From assembly GCA_023429375.1 (NCBI GenBank), contig JAEYVY010000013.1:136889-200888 (forward strand): a DNA stretch of 64,000 nucleotides, written 5' to 3'. The first letter of the stretch is position 1; each line of letters begins with the position of its first letter. The position numbers and the translations under genes are program-made. The notes beneath the pieces were generated by a model that did not search any database, had not been told where the DNA came from, and worked only from the letters and a program-made list of their open reading frames with translations. Shown here one piece after another: positions 1 to 9,366 of the stretch. The DNA comes from Bacteroidota bacterium (GTDB lineage Bacteria; Bacteroidota; Bacteroidia; Bacteroidales; Tannerellaceae).

Positions 1-321
1 AAGCAAATGCCTTACTATCTTTTGCTTAACACTTCATTATTCATACATCGAGATGTGCGTCTATTTTTACACGGTCATCACGGTCTTTTTTTAGAATAAT
101 AAAACATTGATTTTCAGCACTAATGATGACTAAAAAAAACACCCCGAACGTTTTAAAAAAACATCTCGGTCTTTTTTAAAAACGTTCGGGATGTTTTTTT
201 TAAACCATCGAGATGTTTTTTTGCATTGTAAATCATAGCATTTTAACATCGAGAAGTAACAAAACCAGAATCACAAAATGATAAAAGAAAGTATGAAATC
301 CGCTTTTAACAGCTTTTTATT
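1..321. other. Non-coding region with repeat cluster 1
   Basis: No credible gene is seen here. The stretch holds a long hairpin repeat (132-201) and several near-palindromic decamers of the type CATCnnGATG (46-55, 206-215, and a partial copy at 247-256). A 25-codon ORF starting at 279 overlaps the next gene out of frame and is not believed. No clear TAnnTTTG promoter box was found before the patatin gene at 322. Confidence 0.6.
132..201. repeat. Hairpin repeat, copy 1
   Basis: An inverted repeat has arms at 132-154 and 179-201. Each arm carries an A- or T-run, the core ACCCCGAACG or its complement, and a second A/T run; there is one mismatch (position 191). The loop contains CATCTCGGTC. Related hairpins lie at 20683-20750 and 53366-53429. 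The T-run after the second arm would also let it act as an intrinsic terminator in either direction. Confidence 0.8.
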
Positions 322-1209
322 ATGGAAATTCACAAAAAAAGTGCATATTTGTTAGTAAACAACAGAGCTATACAAATGAATAGCAAAAAAAGCTCAAAAA
401 AACACACATTAGGTTTAGCGCTTAGTGGTGGTGGAGCAAAAGGGTTTGCCCACTTAGGTGTGTTTAAATTATTGGAAGAAAAAGGACTCGTACCGGACAT
501 AATTGCCGGAACAAGTGCCGGGGCTTTGATGGGCGCTCTATTCGCTGATGGTTATAAATCGGAAGAAATCATGGAGCTATTTACCGGACGTGAATTTTCA
601 GAATTTGCTCATATCCAACTGCCCAAATCCGGCATTTTCGACAGCACACGATTTCGCTTGTTTCTCAACAAACATTTAAGAGCCAAATCATTTGAAGAGT
701 TGAAAATTCCGTTGATTGTCGTTGCTACGGATTTGGATCATGGTAAAAGCCATTTATTTAATACCGGATCGATTGTGGATGCCGTAACAGCTTCATGCAG
801 TATTCCCGTCATATTTAGTCCGGTTATCATCAATGGGGTTCATTATGTTGACGGTGGTTTGTTTCGTAATTTTCCGGTCTCAGTTATTAGGGATGTTTGT
901 GAATACGTAATCGGAGTAAATGTCAGCCCGCTTATTCCTCAAAAATATAAACAGACGTTACTTCATATTGCTGAACGTTCCTATCATTATATGTTCCGCG
1001 CAAACACATTGGAAGACAGAAGTCTTTGCGATATATTGATCGAAGCAGAAGAATTTGGACATTATAAAACTTTCGATCTTGAGAATGTAAATCAGATAGC
1101 TCAGATTGGATATAACCAAGCAATAGCAACTTTTAATAAAATAAAGAAAGAGAACAGTATTTCCGCCTTAAATGAATTTATCACTATTAGAGAAGAAAAC
1201 ACCAAATAA
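322..1209 (+). CDS. Patatin-like phospholipase
   Basis: This is a predicted patatin-family serine acyl hydrolase (RssA/YchK type), acting on phospholipid or other acyl esters. The oxyanion-hole motif GGGAKG is at residues 36-41, the nucleophile elbow GTSAG at 63-67 (Ser65), and the second half of the Ser-Asp dyad, DGG, at 177-179 (Asp177). At 295 residues it is a typical single-domain member. No signal peptide is visible, so it is probably cytoplasmic or peripheral to the inner membrane. The 322 start gives an unusual N-terminal extension; Met19 (376), just before a Lys/Ser-rich stretch and the conserved domain, is a good alternative. It lies 49 bp before the GH13 gene and may be co-transcribed with it. 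Substrate is unknown. Confidence 0.9.
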   Translation: MEIHKKSAYLLVNNRAIQMNSKKSSKKHTLGLALSGGGAKGFAHLGVFKLLEEKGLVPDIIAGTSAGALMGALFADGYKSEEIMELFTGREFSEFAHIQLPKSGIFDSTRFRLFLNKHLRAKSFEELKIPLIVVATDLDHGKSHLFNTGSIVDAVTASCSIPVIFSPVIINGVHYVDGGLFRNFPVSVIRDVCEYVIGVNVSPLIPQKYKQTLLHIAERSYHYMFRANTLEDRSLCDILIEAEEFGHYKTFDLENVNQIAQIGYNQAIATFNKIKKENSISALNEFITIREENTK

Positions 1210-1258
1210 TTGCATCTGAAGACTGATTGGTCTGAAGATTTTAATTAATAACCTTACA

Positions 1259-2959
1259 ATGCAGCTAGAAAAGATGAAAGAGACAGTTAAAACAGTTATT
1301 TACCAAGCGTTTCCTAGACTTTTCGGGAATAAAAACGCTTCGTTAAAAAAGAGCGGAAGCATTAAGGAGAATGGTGTCGGAAAGTTCTCTTCATTTTCTG
1401 ACAGCGTATTAAACAGCCTCAAAGAACTTGGGGTTACACATATCTGGTATACCGGTGTTATTCAACATGCAACGCAAACCGATTATTCTGAATTTGGAAT
1501 CAGAACGGCTCATTCTACAACGGTCAAGGGTAAAGCCGGATCTCCTTATGCCATTAAGGATTACTATGATGTAAATCCGGACTTAGCCGATGACGTACGA
1601 AACAGAATGAACGAGTTTATGGACTTGATGGAACGTACACATAAGGCCGGACTGAAGGCGATTATAGACTTTGTACCCAACCATGTTTCCCGTGAATATC
1701 ATTCGGACAATTGCCCTCCTTTCATTGAAGATCTAGGGGCTCACGACAATACCAACAAGGCGTTTGATGTAAACAACAATTTTTATTACATACCCGGAAG
1801 TACGCTTGTCTTACCCTATAATACAGATGCGCAGTTCGAAAATTTTGTATACAGCGAATTTCCCGCACGAGTAACGGGCAACGACTGCTTCAGTACTACA
1901 CCAAGTAAAAACGATTGGTATGAAACAATCAAACTTAACTATGGCGTAGATTATTTGAATGGAAAACAGAAAGTATTCACCCCCACCCCGTCAACCTGGA
2001 AAAAGATGCTTGAGATACTTTTATTCTGGACAGAAAAAGGGGTTGATGGCTTCCGTTGTGATATGGCTGAAATGGTACCGGTAGAGTTTTGGAATTGGGT
2101 AATTCCGCAAGTAAAAAAAACGAGAGACGTTTGTTTTATTGCCGAAGTATACAATCCCTACGATTACAGAGACTATATACACAACGGTCATTTCGATTAT
2201 TTGTATGATAAAGTAGGCCTTTACGACACGCTGAAAGAGGTTGGCTGGGGAAATGTACCGGCAAGCCGGATAACAGACTGCTGGAAAGCTGTTGAGGGTA
2301 TCCAAGACAAAATGCTCAACTTTTTAGAAAACCATGACGAACAACGTATCGCATCAGACTTCTTTGCAGGAAATGGATTTGCCGCAGTCCCCGCACTGCT
2401 AGTATCTGCCCTGATGAACACGAATCCTTTCATGATTTATAATGGACAGGAACTGGGCGAACGAGGTATGGATGAAGAGGGTTACAGTGGACGTGACGGC
2501 CGAACCAGCATTTTCGATTATTGGAGCATGCAGACCGTTCGTGATTGGCTAAACGGCCATTCAAGCGAAGAAGCCCTCAAGCTAAGAGCATTCTATCAAA
2601 CGCTGCTGCATATTACTAAAGAGCCGGTAGTGAGCCAAGGAGCTTTTCATGACCTTGTCTATGCAAACTTCAACAACGAGCGCTTTAACACGCATCGTCA
2701 CTATGCCTTTTTGCGTAAGTACGAAAATGAAGTCCTTTTGGTTGTAGTCAATTTTGACTGCAACGAACATAACATAAGCGTCAATATTCCTGCTCAGGCC
2801 TTTTCCCTTTTGAATATCCCGGATAATAAACCAGCTAAAGTGAAGGACTTATTCTCCGAAGAAGAAAGTATAGGAACATTGACTGATGCCTGCCCCTATC
2901 AGCTGACATTGGCTCCTTTATCTGGTAAGGTTCTAAAATTTAGTTATATTCGGGAGTAA
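1259..2959 (+). CDS. Cytoplasmic GH13 alpha-amylase family glycosidase
   Basis: This is an alpha-glucan-active enzyme of glycoside hydrolase family 13. All four GH13 signatures are visible: DFVPNH (137-142), GFRCDMAEM (264-272, nucleophile Asp268), the acid/base Glu296 in AEVYNP, and NHD (358-360). A C-terminal beta domain of about 100 residues follows the barrel. No signal peptide or lipobox is present, so it probably works in the cytoplasm on maltodextrin or stored glycogen, not on extracellular starch. The start at 1259 is the first ATG; Met6 is an alternative. It follows the patatin gene with no visible terminator. Exact linkage specificity (amylase, maltogenic, or related) cannot be read from the sequence. 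Confidence 0.9.
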   Translation: MQLEKMKETVKTVIYQAFPRLFGNKNASLKKSGSIKENGVGKFSSFSDSVLNSLKELGVTHIWYTGVIQHATQTDYSEFGIRTAHSTTVKGKAGSPYAIKDYYDVNPDLADDVRNRMNEFMDLMERTHKAGLKAIIDFVPNHVSREYHSDNCPPFIEDLGAHDNTNKAFDVNNNFYYIPGSTLVLPYNTDAQFENFVYSEFPARVTGNDCFSTTPSKNDWYETIKLNYGVDYLNGKQKVFTPTPSTWKKMLEILLFWTEKGVDGFRCDMAEMVPVEFWNWVIPQVKKTRDVCFIAEVYNPYDYRDYIHNGHFDYLYDKVGLYDTLKEVGWGNVPASRITDCWKAVEGIQDKMLNFLENHDEQRIASDFFAGNGFAAVPALLVSALMNTNPFMIYNGQELGERGMDEEGYSGRDGRTSIFDYWSMQTVRDWLNGHSSEEALKLRAFYQTLLHITKEPVVSQGAFHDLVYANFNNERFNTHRHYAFLRKYENEVLLVVVNFDCNEHNISVNIPAQAFSLLNIPDNKPAKVKDLFSEEESIGTLTDACPYQLTLAPLSGKVLKFSYIRE

Positions 2960-3060
2960 GAAAACGGAAAATTAAACTTATTACAAGTTTATTGCAAATA
3001 AGTTTTGTACTTTTGCGGCACAATTAAACTTTATTCATTCTAAAGAAAATATTCGGAATA

Positions 3061-4005
3061 ATGAGTGCACATACTCCTTTCTTAGTGTTTTCGGGAAGTA
3101 ACTCCCGTTATCTTGCAGAAAAAATTTGCCTAAGTCTTGGTTGTGAACTAGGACAAATGAACATTCAACATTTCGCCGATGGCGAGTTCGCGGTTTCTTA
3201 TGAAGAATCAATTCGCGGACGTGATGTATTCTTGGTTCAATCTACTTTCCCTAATTCTGACAACCTGATGGAGTTGTTACTTATGATTGACGCTGCTAAA
3301 CGCGCTTCAGCACATTCAATCATTGCGGTTATTCCTTACTTTGGTTGGGCTCGTCAAGACAGAAAAGATCAACCTCGTGTTTCCATTGGTGCGAAACTTA
3401 TCGCTGACATGTTGAGCACAGCCGGAATCAACAGATTGATCACAATGGACTTGCATGCTGATCAAATCCAAGGATTCTTTAATGTTCCAGTTGATCATCT
3501 TTATGCTTCTTCTGTATTCTTGGAATATATCAACAGTGCATTGCCTTTAGAAAACTTATGTATCGCTACACCTGACGTAGGTGGCACAAAACGTGCAAGC
3601 AGCTACTCAAAATACTTGGGTCTGCCGATGGTTATCTGCCACAAATCACGCCTTCGTGCTAATGAAGTAGCAGAAATGCGCATCATCGGTGATGTAAAAG
3701 GCCTCGATGTCCTTTTGGTTGATGACATGGTAGATACAGGTGGCACAATCACTAAAGCAGCTAACTTGATGATGGAAAATGGTGCAAAATCTGTTCGCGC
3801 TATCGCCAGCCACGCTGTGATGTCAGACCCTGCTTCTGCTCGGGTTGACCAATCTGCTTTGACAGAAATGATATTTACCGACTCTATTCCTTACTCTAAG
3901 AAATGTGAGAAAGTAAAAATTCTGTCTGTCGCCGATATGTTTGCAAAAGCTATTCTCCGTGTATGCAACAACGAATCAATCAGCTCTTTATACGCTATAA
4001 AGTAA
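3061..4005 (+). CDS. prs: Ribose-phosphate pyrophosphokinase (PRPP synthetase)
   Basis: This enzyme makes PRPP from ribose 5-phosphate and ATP for purine, pyrimidine, NAD, histidine and tryptophan synthesis. The 314-residue length matches class I enzymes. The ATP-binding region FGWARQDRKDQPR and the PRPP-binding loop DDMVDTGGT (221-229) are intact. A TACTTTTG match to the Bacteroidetes -7 box lies at 3008-3015, 45 bp before the ATG, although no convincing -33 element is seen. The gene ends at a strong symmetrical hairpin (4027-4066) shared with the convergent guaA, so the two nucleotide genes face each other across one terminator. Confidence 0.97.
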   Translation: MSAHTPFLVFSGSNSRYLAEKICLSLGCELGQMNIQHFADGEFAVSYEESIRGRDVFLVQSTFPNSDNLMELLLMIDAAKRASAHSIIAVIPYFGWARQDRKDQPRVSIGAKLIADMLSTAGINRLITMDLHADQIQGFFNVPVDHLYASSVFLEYINSALPLENLCIATPDVGGTKRASSYSKYLGLPMVICHKSRLRANEVAEMRIIGDVKGLDVLLVDDMVDTGGTITKAANLMMENGAKSVRAIASHAVMSDPASARVDQSALTEMIFTDSIPYSKKCEKVKILSVADMFAKAILRVCNNESISSLYAIK

Positions 4006-4026
4006 TTCGATTGATACTCGATACAA

Positions 4027-4066
4027 AAAAAGGGAGGGATTTCAAATTTGAAATCCCTCCCTTTTT
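4027..4066. terminator. Bidirectional intrinsic terminator (prs / guaA)
   Basis: A perfect 40-bp palindrome has a GGGAGGGATTTC stem and A- and T-runs on the outer flanks. It sits between the convergent stop codons of prs and guaA and can end transcription from both sides. Confidence 0.9.
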
Positions 4067-4086
4067 AATATCACTTAGCTGACTGA

Positions 4087-5607
4087 TTATTCCCACTCGA
4101 TAGTTGCAGGTGGTTTAGAACTGATGTCGTAAACAACGCGGTTCACACCCTTCACCTTATTGATGATTTCATTGGATACCTTAGCCAAAAATTCATAAGG
4201 TAATTGTGCCCAATCGGCAGTCATCGCATCGGTTGATGTTACAGCACGTAAAGCGATTGTATTTTCGTATGTGCGCTCATCGCCCATTACACCCACAGAA
4301 CGAATAGGAAGCAAGATTGCACCGGCTTGCCATACTTTATCATAAAGCCCCCATTCACGCATTAGAGAGATATAGATGTCATCGGCATTCTGTAAAATCT
4401 GCACTTTCTCTGCTGTAATATCTCCTAAGATACGGATACCTAATCCAGGTCCTGGGAATGGATGTCTTTTGATTAAATGAGGCATCATACCCAACTCAGT
4501 ACCTACACGACGAACCTCATCCTTAAACAAGAGACGCAATGGTTCAACCAGTTTTAGGTTCATCTTTTCAGGCAGACCACCTACGTTGTGATGGCTCTTG
4601 ATTACCGTTCCGGTTATAGACAATGATTCAATCACATCTGGATAAATCGTACCTTGTCCTAACCATTTTATATCTTTTAGCTTATGTGCCTCTTCATCGA
4701 ACACATCGATAAAGCCTTTTCCAATAATCTTACGTTTCTCTTCAGGATCGGTCACCCCAGCCAAACGTGAATAGAATTTATCACGTGCATTGACACCTAT
4801 TACGTTAAGTCCCAAGTGTTCATAATCACGCAAAACATTCTCGAATTCGTTCTTTCTCAATAAACCGTGATCAACGAATATACAGGTCAGGTTTTTGCCT
4901 ATTGCCTTGTTAAGAAGAACTGCAGTGACTGAAGAGTCTACCCCACCTGAAAGAGCAAGGATTACTTTGTCGTCCTTTAATTGTTCTTTAAGCTCAGCAA
5001 CGGTCGATTCGATGAATGAGGCCGGTGTCCAATCTTTTGAACAGCCACAAATAGCAAGGAAGTTATCCAACAATTTGGTTCCATCAGTAGTATGGAACAC
5101 TTCCGGATGAAATTGTACACCCCATGTTTCTTCTCCTTCAACCTTATAAGCAGTAGCCTTTACATCTTCGGTACTTGCAATTACCTTAAATGATTCGGGT
5201 AAAGAAGTGATGGTGTCTCCGTGAGACATCCATATCTGTGAGCCTGCAGAAATACCGTTTAACAATCGGTCATTTCCATCAGCAAACACTAATTTAGCAC
5301 GTCCATATTCACGTGAGTTTGCAGATTCTACACTTCCACCTGATGTATAGGCCAAAAATTGAGCGCCATAACAGATACCTAACACAGGATATTTTCCACG
5401 AATTTCTGTCAGGTCAGTCTTAAAAGCGTTTGCATCATAAACAGAGTAAGGGCTTCCGGAGAGAATTACGCCTTTCACATCTGTTGCATCATGTGGAAAT
5501 TTATTGTAAGGAACGATCTCGCAATAGGTATTCAACTCACGAACCCTACGGCCGATAAGTTGTGTTGTTTGCGAGCCAAAATCAAGAATAATAATTTTCT
5601 CGTGCAT
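4087..5607 (-). CDS. guaA: GMP synthase (glutamine-hydrolysing)
   Basis: This enzyme converts XMP to GMP using glutamine and ATP. The N-terminal class I amidotransferase domain has its catalytic Cys79 in GICYG and His167/Glu169 in QFHPE. The ATP pyrophosphatase domain has the PP-loop LSGGVDSS (219-226), and the C-terminal dimerisation domain ends in the conserved KPPATIEWE. The 506-residue length is slightly below the E. coli enzyme (525). A TACCTTTG -7 box match (minus strand, 5636-5643) lies about 28 bp before the ATG. The gene converges on prs, giving a small local cluster of nucleotide metabolism genes. Confidence 0.97.
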   Translation of the reverse strand: MHEKIIILDFGSQTTQLIGRRVRELNTYCEIVPYNKFPHDATDVKGVILSGSPYSVYDANAFKTDLTEIRGKYPVLGICYGAQFLAYTSGGSVESANSREYGRAKLVFADGNDRLLNGISAGSQIWMSHGDTITSLPESFKVIASTEDVKATAYKVEGEETWGVQFHPEVFHTTDGTKLLDNFLAICGCSKDWTPASFIESTVAELKEQLKDDKVILALSGGVDSSVTAVLLNKAIGKNLTCIFVDHGLLRKNEFENVLRDYEHLGLNVIGVNARDKFYSRLAGVTDPEEKRKIIGKGFIDVFDEEAHKLKDIKWLGQGTIYPDVIESLSITGTVIKSHHNVGGLPEKMNLKLVEPLRLLFKDEVRRVGTELGMMPHLIKRHPFPGPGLGIRILGDITAEKVQILQNADDIYISLMREWGLYDKVWQAGAILLPIRSVGVMGDERTYENTIALRAVTSTDAMTADWAQLPYEFLAKVSNEIINKVKGVNRVVYDISSKPPATIEWE

Positions 5608-5688
5608 GCGATGTAGAGTATTTAATTGAGTAGCGCAAAGGTAGTAATAAAAAATTATACGTCGGGCAGGTATGCCCTTTTTATACCC

Positions 5689-6309
5689 TTATTCTTGTAA
5701 GGCCGGCGAAGTAAATTTCTTATTTAGATAATCAATCAAGCCTTGCGTTTCATTATAACTTTCTCGTGCATAAAGGATATTATCGCCACTGGTATTACTA
5801 AAGAAAATACTGATTTTCTTCGTTTCATTATACCGTTTGAGATGCTGGATGATAGAGTCATACAATTGAAGATAGATACGATCCTGCTCTTCTCTCAATT
5901 CTTTAGACAATTGGTTTTCTAATGCATAGATTTCGCGTTGGTTCTGCTGAATCTGGCGGTATTCAGCATCCGACTGCTCACGCGGATAAAAAGGATTTTC
6001 TTCCAGCTTTTGTTTGTAACGCCTCATCTGAAATTCCAAATCACGTACACGTTGAGTAATTATAGCCCGCGAATTTTCTTCTTTTACGAGAAGCTGACTA
6101 CGTAAATCCATTGCCAAATAGTAATTCAACAACAGCGAATCTACATTGATATAAGCGAATGAGAGGATGCCGACAGTATCTTGTGACACATCTTCTTGAG
6201 CAAGTGAAACAGGAGACCTTTGTTTATTATCCATCTGAAGAATAAATAAAATTATTATTCCTACAGCAAGAACTCCATTTATAATATAATTTATTCTACC
6301 ATGACTCAT
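5689..6309 (-). CDS. Skp/OmpH-like coiled-coil protein with N-terminal membrane anchor
   Basis: This resembles the OmpH/Skp family of periplasmic chaperones that hold unfolded outer-membrane proteins. A hydrophobic segment at about residues 8-26 is followed by a short linker, a beta segment (ILSFAYINVDSLL) and a long charged, Gln/Glu/Arg-rich helical region typical of the Skp tentacles. The N-terminal segment lacks an obvious cleavage site, so it may be a membrane anchor. The ATG at 6309 is preferred; the longest ORF would start at a GTG at 6315. A well-spaced promoter match lies just upstream. Family assignment rests on overall architecture, so it is moderately sure. Confidence 0.75.
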   Translation of the reverse strand: MSHGRINYIINGVLAVGIIILFILQMDNKQRSPVSLAQEDVSQDTVGILSFAYINVDSLLLNYYLAMDLRSQLLVKEENSRAIITQRVRDLEFQMRRYKQKLEENPFYPREQSDAEYRQIQQNQREIYALENQLSKELREEQDRIYLQLYDSIIQHLKRYNETKKISIFFSNTSGDNILYARESYNETQGLIDYLNKKFTSPALQE

Positions 6310-6333
6310 AATCACCGACGTTCATTCCTAATA

Positions 6334-6364
6334 CAAAAGTAATGGAATACTAGCGAGTTTCAAT
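6334..6364 (-). promoter_or_regulatory. Probable sigma-ABfr promoter of the Skp-like gene
   Basis: On the minus strand a -7 box TACTTTTG (6334-6341) follows an ATTG (6361-6364, one mismatch to the TTTG -33 element) after 19 bp, the spacing expected for the Bacteroidetes primary sigma factor. It lies about 25 bp before the ATG at 6309. Confidence 0.55.
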
Positions 6365-6586
6365 ATCTTATTGCGTTTTGTAAGCGAATTTAGTATACTT
6401 TATCTTAAATAACAATCCTGTTTCCTTCTTTTTCGACTTTTAAACATAATTAGTTGACACTGTAGTTGAATAGTAATAGCCACTAAATGTTATTGAGACA
6501 TCATCTAAACGGGTCTGAAATATCTCTCGCCTACTTTTGTTGCGTAAACTTAAAAATTGAAACTACGTTTATACAAATTGCAAGGA

Positions 6587-9298
6587 ATGAGAAATCTTTT
6601 CAAAAAACACTTGGTTCTAAATGTATTTGCAGGCATTGCTGCAACTGTATCATCATTATCTGCTTACGCACAAAGCGGGGCGATTTGCGGAACGGTATTC
6701 GATTCTACATTAAAAGAACCCTTAATCGGTGCTTCAGTCATCATTGAAGGGACAACGACAGGAACTACCACCGACATAGAAGGAAACTTCAGGATAGATG
6801 GGATTAAACCGGGTATTTATAGTTTATCGGCATCTTATATTTCTTATCGTACGGCAACGAAGACTGCCATCTCGGTGGTCGAACATCAAGAGGCAGTGCT
6901 TCAATTTGAATTAACAGATGCAGGATTGGAACTTGAAGATATTATCGTTACCGGAAGGATGAATAGAGAAAATGAAAATGCCCTATTGCTTGAACGCCGT
7001 AAAGCTTCGGTTTCAGTAGAGCACCTCGGAGCAAGAGAAATGTCGATCAAAGGGGTGTCGAATGTTGCTGATGGTGTAAAGAAACTCTCCGGAATCTCAT
7101 CAGCCGGTGCCGGACAGTTGTTTGTTCGTGGCTTGGGCGACAGATATAGCATTACGAGCATGAATGGACTTGTCATTGCCTCGCCGAATCCGGATAATAA
7201 GTTGATACCTCTTGAGTTATTTCCTTCTTCTGTTGTTCAGAATATTGCGGTAAGCAAGGTTTTTCAGGCTTCGTCATTTGCCGATTATGGCGGTGCTCAT
7301 ATCGATATTGTCACCAAAGAAAACCCGGGTGATGATTATTTAAACGTATCCCTATCTACTGGAGGAGTGATAAAATCCACATTTGAAGACTTTCGCTATT
7401 CAGACAAGGCCGGTGGATTGCGTATCAAAAACTTGCCAAGCTTCATTAAAGATATGACATCTAAAGAGTTTGTTGAATATATCAAACAGAATAATCCTTT
7501 CGGCGGTGGTTTCGGAATTCATAAAAAAAGAACTCTGCCAGAACTGGGTATCGGATTATCTTTTGGTAAATCATGGTCTATTGGACAAAACAATAAATTA
7601 GATCTGATCGGTACACTAGGTGTAAGCAACGATTATGAGATACGACAAGATTCGTATTCCACAACATTAACAGAGAAGGGAACACAGTTAAATGAATTTA
7701 TCTCAGATGAATATTCGTACCAAACCAAGGCTTCAGCACTGATTGGTTTAAGCTATTCGTTTGCGACATCTAATCGTATCCGTTATAATTTCTTTTACTC
7801 TAGACTTACCGATGATACATATCGTTCGCGGATTGGTTTTGATTCGGAAGGCAATGATTTGGAGGGGAGCAATAGTGTGTATCACATTTACAAATTGGCC
7901 AATAATCAAGTCGATGGCAAACATTCGTTTGGGAAATGGACTGTAGATTGGAAAGCTGGTTATGGCAATACAACAAGTGATGAGCCGGACAGACGACAAG
8001 TCATGTTTATTCGAAAGGATAACGGTGAATTAGCTTTGTTTAAACTTAACAGACAAGAGACCATGCGCTTCTTTGGTGAACTGGACGAGCGTGCCCTTGC
8101 TGGAGATTTGCGATTTAAATACAATATTAACGATTTCAATCTTATCCATTTTGGAACGGCATACAACAAGAAAGAGCGTAACTATTTTTCAACCCGGTTC
8201 TTTTATAATTTGAGCCAACTTAATCCACAAATCGACAATATATACGATACTGATAGCTTTTTGAATCAGGAAAACATCAGCAATGGTCTGATTGTGATTG
8301 ACAAAAATCAACAGCCTAAATTCAGTTACTTTGCCGGTAGCGAAATCGTTGCTGCATTTGCTGAAACAGATTTTTATCCAATTGGCAACCTACTAATCAA
8401 TGCCGGGATAAGATATGAGCAGGCTAATCAATGGGTTCGATATTGGAATGATGCAGCTCAAGAAAAATATACAGAACTTAAAACAAACGATTTTCTTCCG
8501 GCATTAAATATCAGATATTCCATAAATAAACAACAGGTTTTACGGTTTAGCACTTCTCGTACGATTACTCGCCCACAGTTCATCGAGATGGCCCCTTTTC
8601 TTTACCAGGAATCGTACGGAAGCGCTTCCATTCGTGGTAACGAATCATTACAAAACGGATATAATCTCAATTTCGATTTGCGATACGAACATATTTCAGG
8701 TAATGGCGACTTGTATTCATTGACCGGTTACTACAAATATTTAGACTCTCCGATTGAACGGATACAAGAAATTGCCGGAGGCTCTGCCGTTCATTCATTC
8801 CTCAACGCAGACAAAGGAACGGCAATGGGGGTGGAAGCAGAATTTCGTAAAATATTCTCACCCAAATGGCGTGCCGGTGCTAATATCTCCTTAATGCATA
8901 CCCGAGTGAAACTTCCAGAAAATGGTGTTTACACAGATAAGAAGCGCGCCCTACAGGGTGCATCACCCTATTTGGCTAATGCAGATCTCTCCTACTCACC
9001 AATCCATATGAACGGACGCATCCTTACGTTTGCACTTCTCTACAATCTACAAGGGCCTCGTATTCATACGGTAGGTATAAATCATCTGGGTAATATTAAG
9101 GAAACGGCACGTCACACATTGGACTTCAATATGAATTACACACATAACGAAAGGCTGAACTTCAAGTTGCAAGCCAAGAACTTGTTAAACCCTACCATCA
9201 AATTCAAACAAGAGATTACATCAACTAAAGAAAGACCACATGTGGAAACCTATAAAACTAACATAGCCCTTCAGATCGGTGCTACATACAGTTTCTAA
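6587..9298 (+). CDS. TonB-dependent outer-membrane receptor with carboxypeptidase-regulatory-like domain
   Basis: A TonB-dependent transporter of about 903 residues. From this ATG the protein begins with a classic signal peptide (MRNLFKKHL, a hydrophobic run, then AYAQ); the longest ORF begins at a TTG at 6557 that would bury it. Next come a CarboxypepD_reg-like domain (GTVFD...GASVIIEGTTTGTTTD), a plug domain with FVRGLGDRYS, and a long beta-barrel ending in aromatic Phe (IGATYSF). A TACTTTTG box at 6532-6539 may be its promoter. It differs from SusC types and is followed 68 bp later by a lipoprotein gene that is probably its partner. Substrate is unknown. Confidence 0.88.
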   Translation: MRNLFKKHLVLNVFAGIAATVSSLSAYAQSGAICGTVFDSTLKEPLIGASVIIEGTTTGTTTDIEGNFRIDGIKPGIYSLSASYISYRTATKTAISVVEHQEAVLQFELTDAGLELEDIIVTGRMNRENENALLLERRKASVSVEHLGAREMSIKGVSNVADGVKKLSGISSAGAGQLFVRGLGDRYSITSMNGLVIASPNPDNKLIPLELFPSSVVQNIAVSKVFQASSFADYGGAHIDIVTKENPGDDYLNVSLSTGGVIKSTFEDFRYSDKAGGLRIKNLPSFIKDMTSKEFVEYIKQNNPFGGGFGIHKKRTLPELGIGLSFGKSWSIGQNNKLDLIGTLGVSNDYEIRQDSYSTTLTEKGTQLNEFISDEYSYQTKASALIGLSYSFATSNRIRYNFFYSRLTDDTYRSRIGFDSEGNDLEGSNSVYHIYKLANNQVDGKHSFGKWTVDWKAGYGNTTSDEPDRRQVMFIRKDNGELALFKLNRQETMRFFGELDERALAGDLRFKYNINDFNLIHFGTAYNKKERNYFSTRFFYNLSQLNPQIDNIYDTDSFLNQENISNGLIVIDKNQQPKFSYFAGSEIVAAFAETDFYPIGNLLINAGIRYEQANQWVRYWNDAAQEKYTELKTNDFLPALNIRYSINKQQVLRFSTSRTITRPQFIEMAPFLYQESYGSASIRGNESLQNGYNLNFDLRYEHISGNGDLYSLTGYYKYLDSPIERIQEIAGGSAVHSFLNADKGTAMGVEAEFRKIFSPKWRAGANISLMHTRVKLPENGVYTDKKRALQGASPYLANADLSYSPIHMNGRILTFALLYNLQGPRIHTVGINHLGNIKETARHTLDFNMNYTHNERLNFKLQAKNLLNPTIKFKQEITSTKERPHVETYKTNIALQIGATYSF

Positions 9299-9366
9299 AT
9301 CAAAAACGAATCGAATAATCAAACAAATATATCTCATCCATTTATTTAACTTAATCAGAAAAGTTT

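Noticed and set aside
132..201. Invertible promoter switch made by the inverted repeat
   Set aside because: The arms are only about 24 bp apart and no promoter box lies between them; no invertase gene is nearby.
279..356. 25-codon ORF before the patatin gene
   Set aside because: Too short, overlaps the patatin start out of frame, and has no supporting signal.
6487..6747. Small ORF overlapping the start of the TonB receptor
   Set aside because: It is out of frame with a gene that has a clear signal peptide and domains, and it shows no recognisable protein features.
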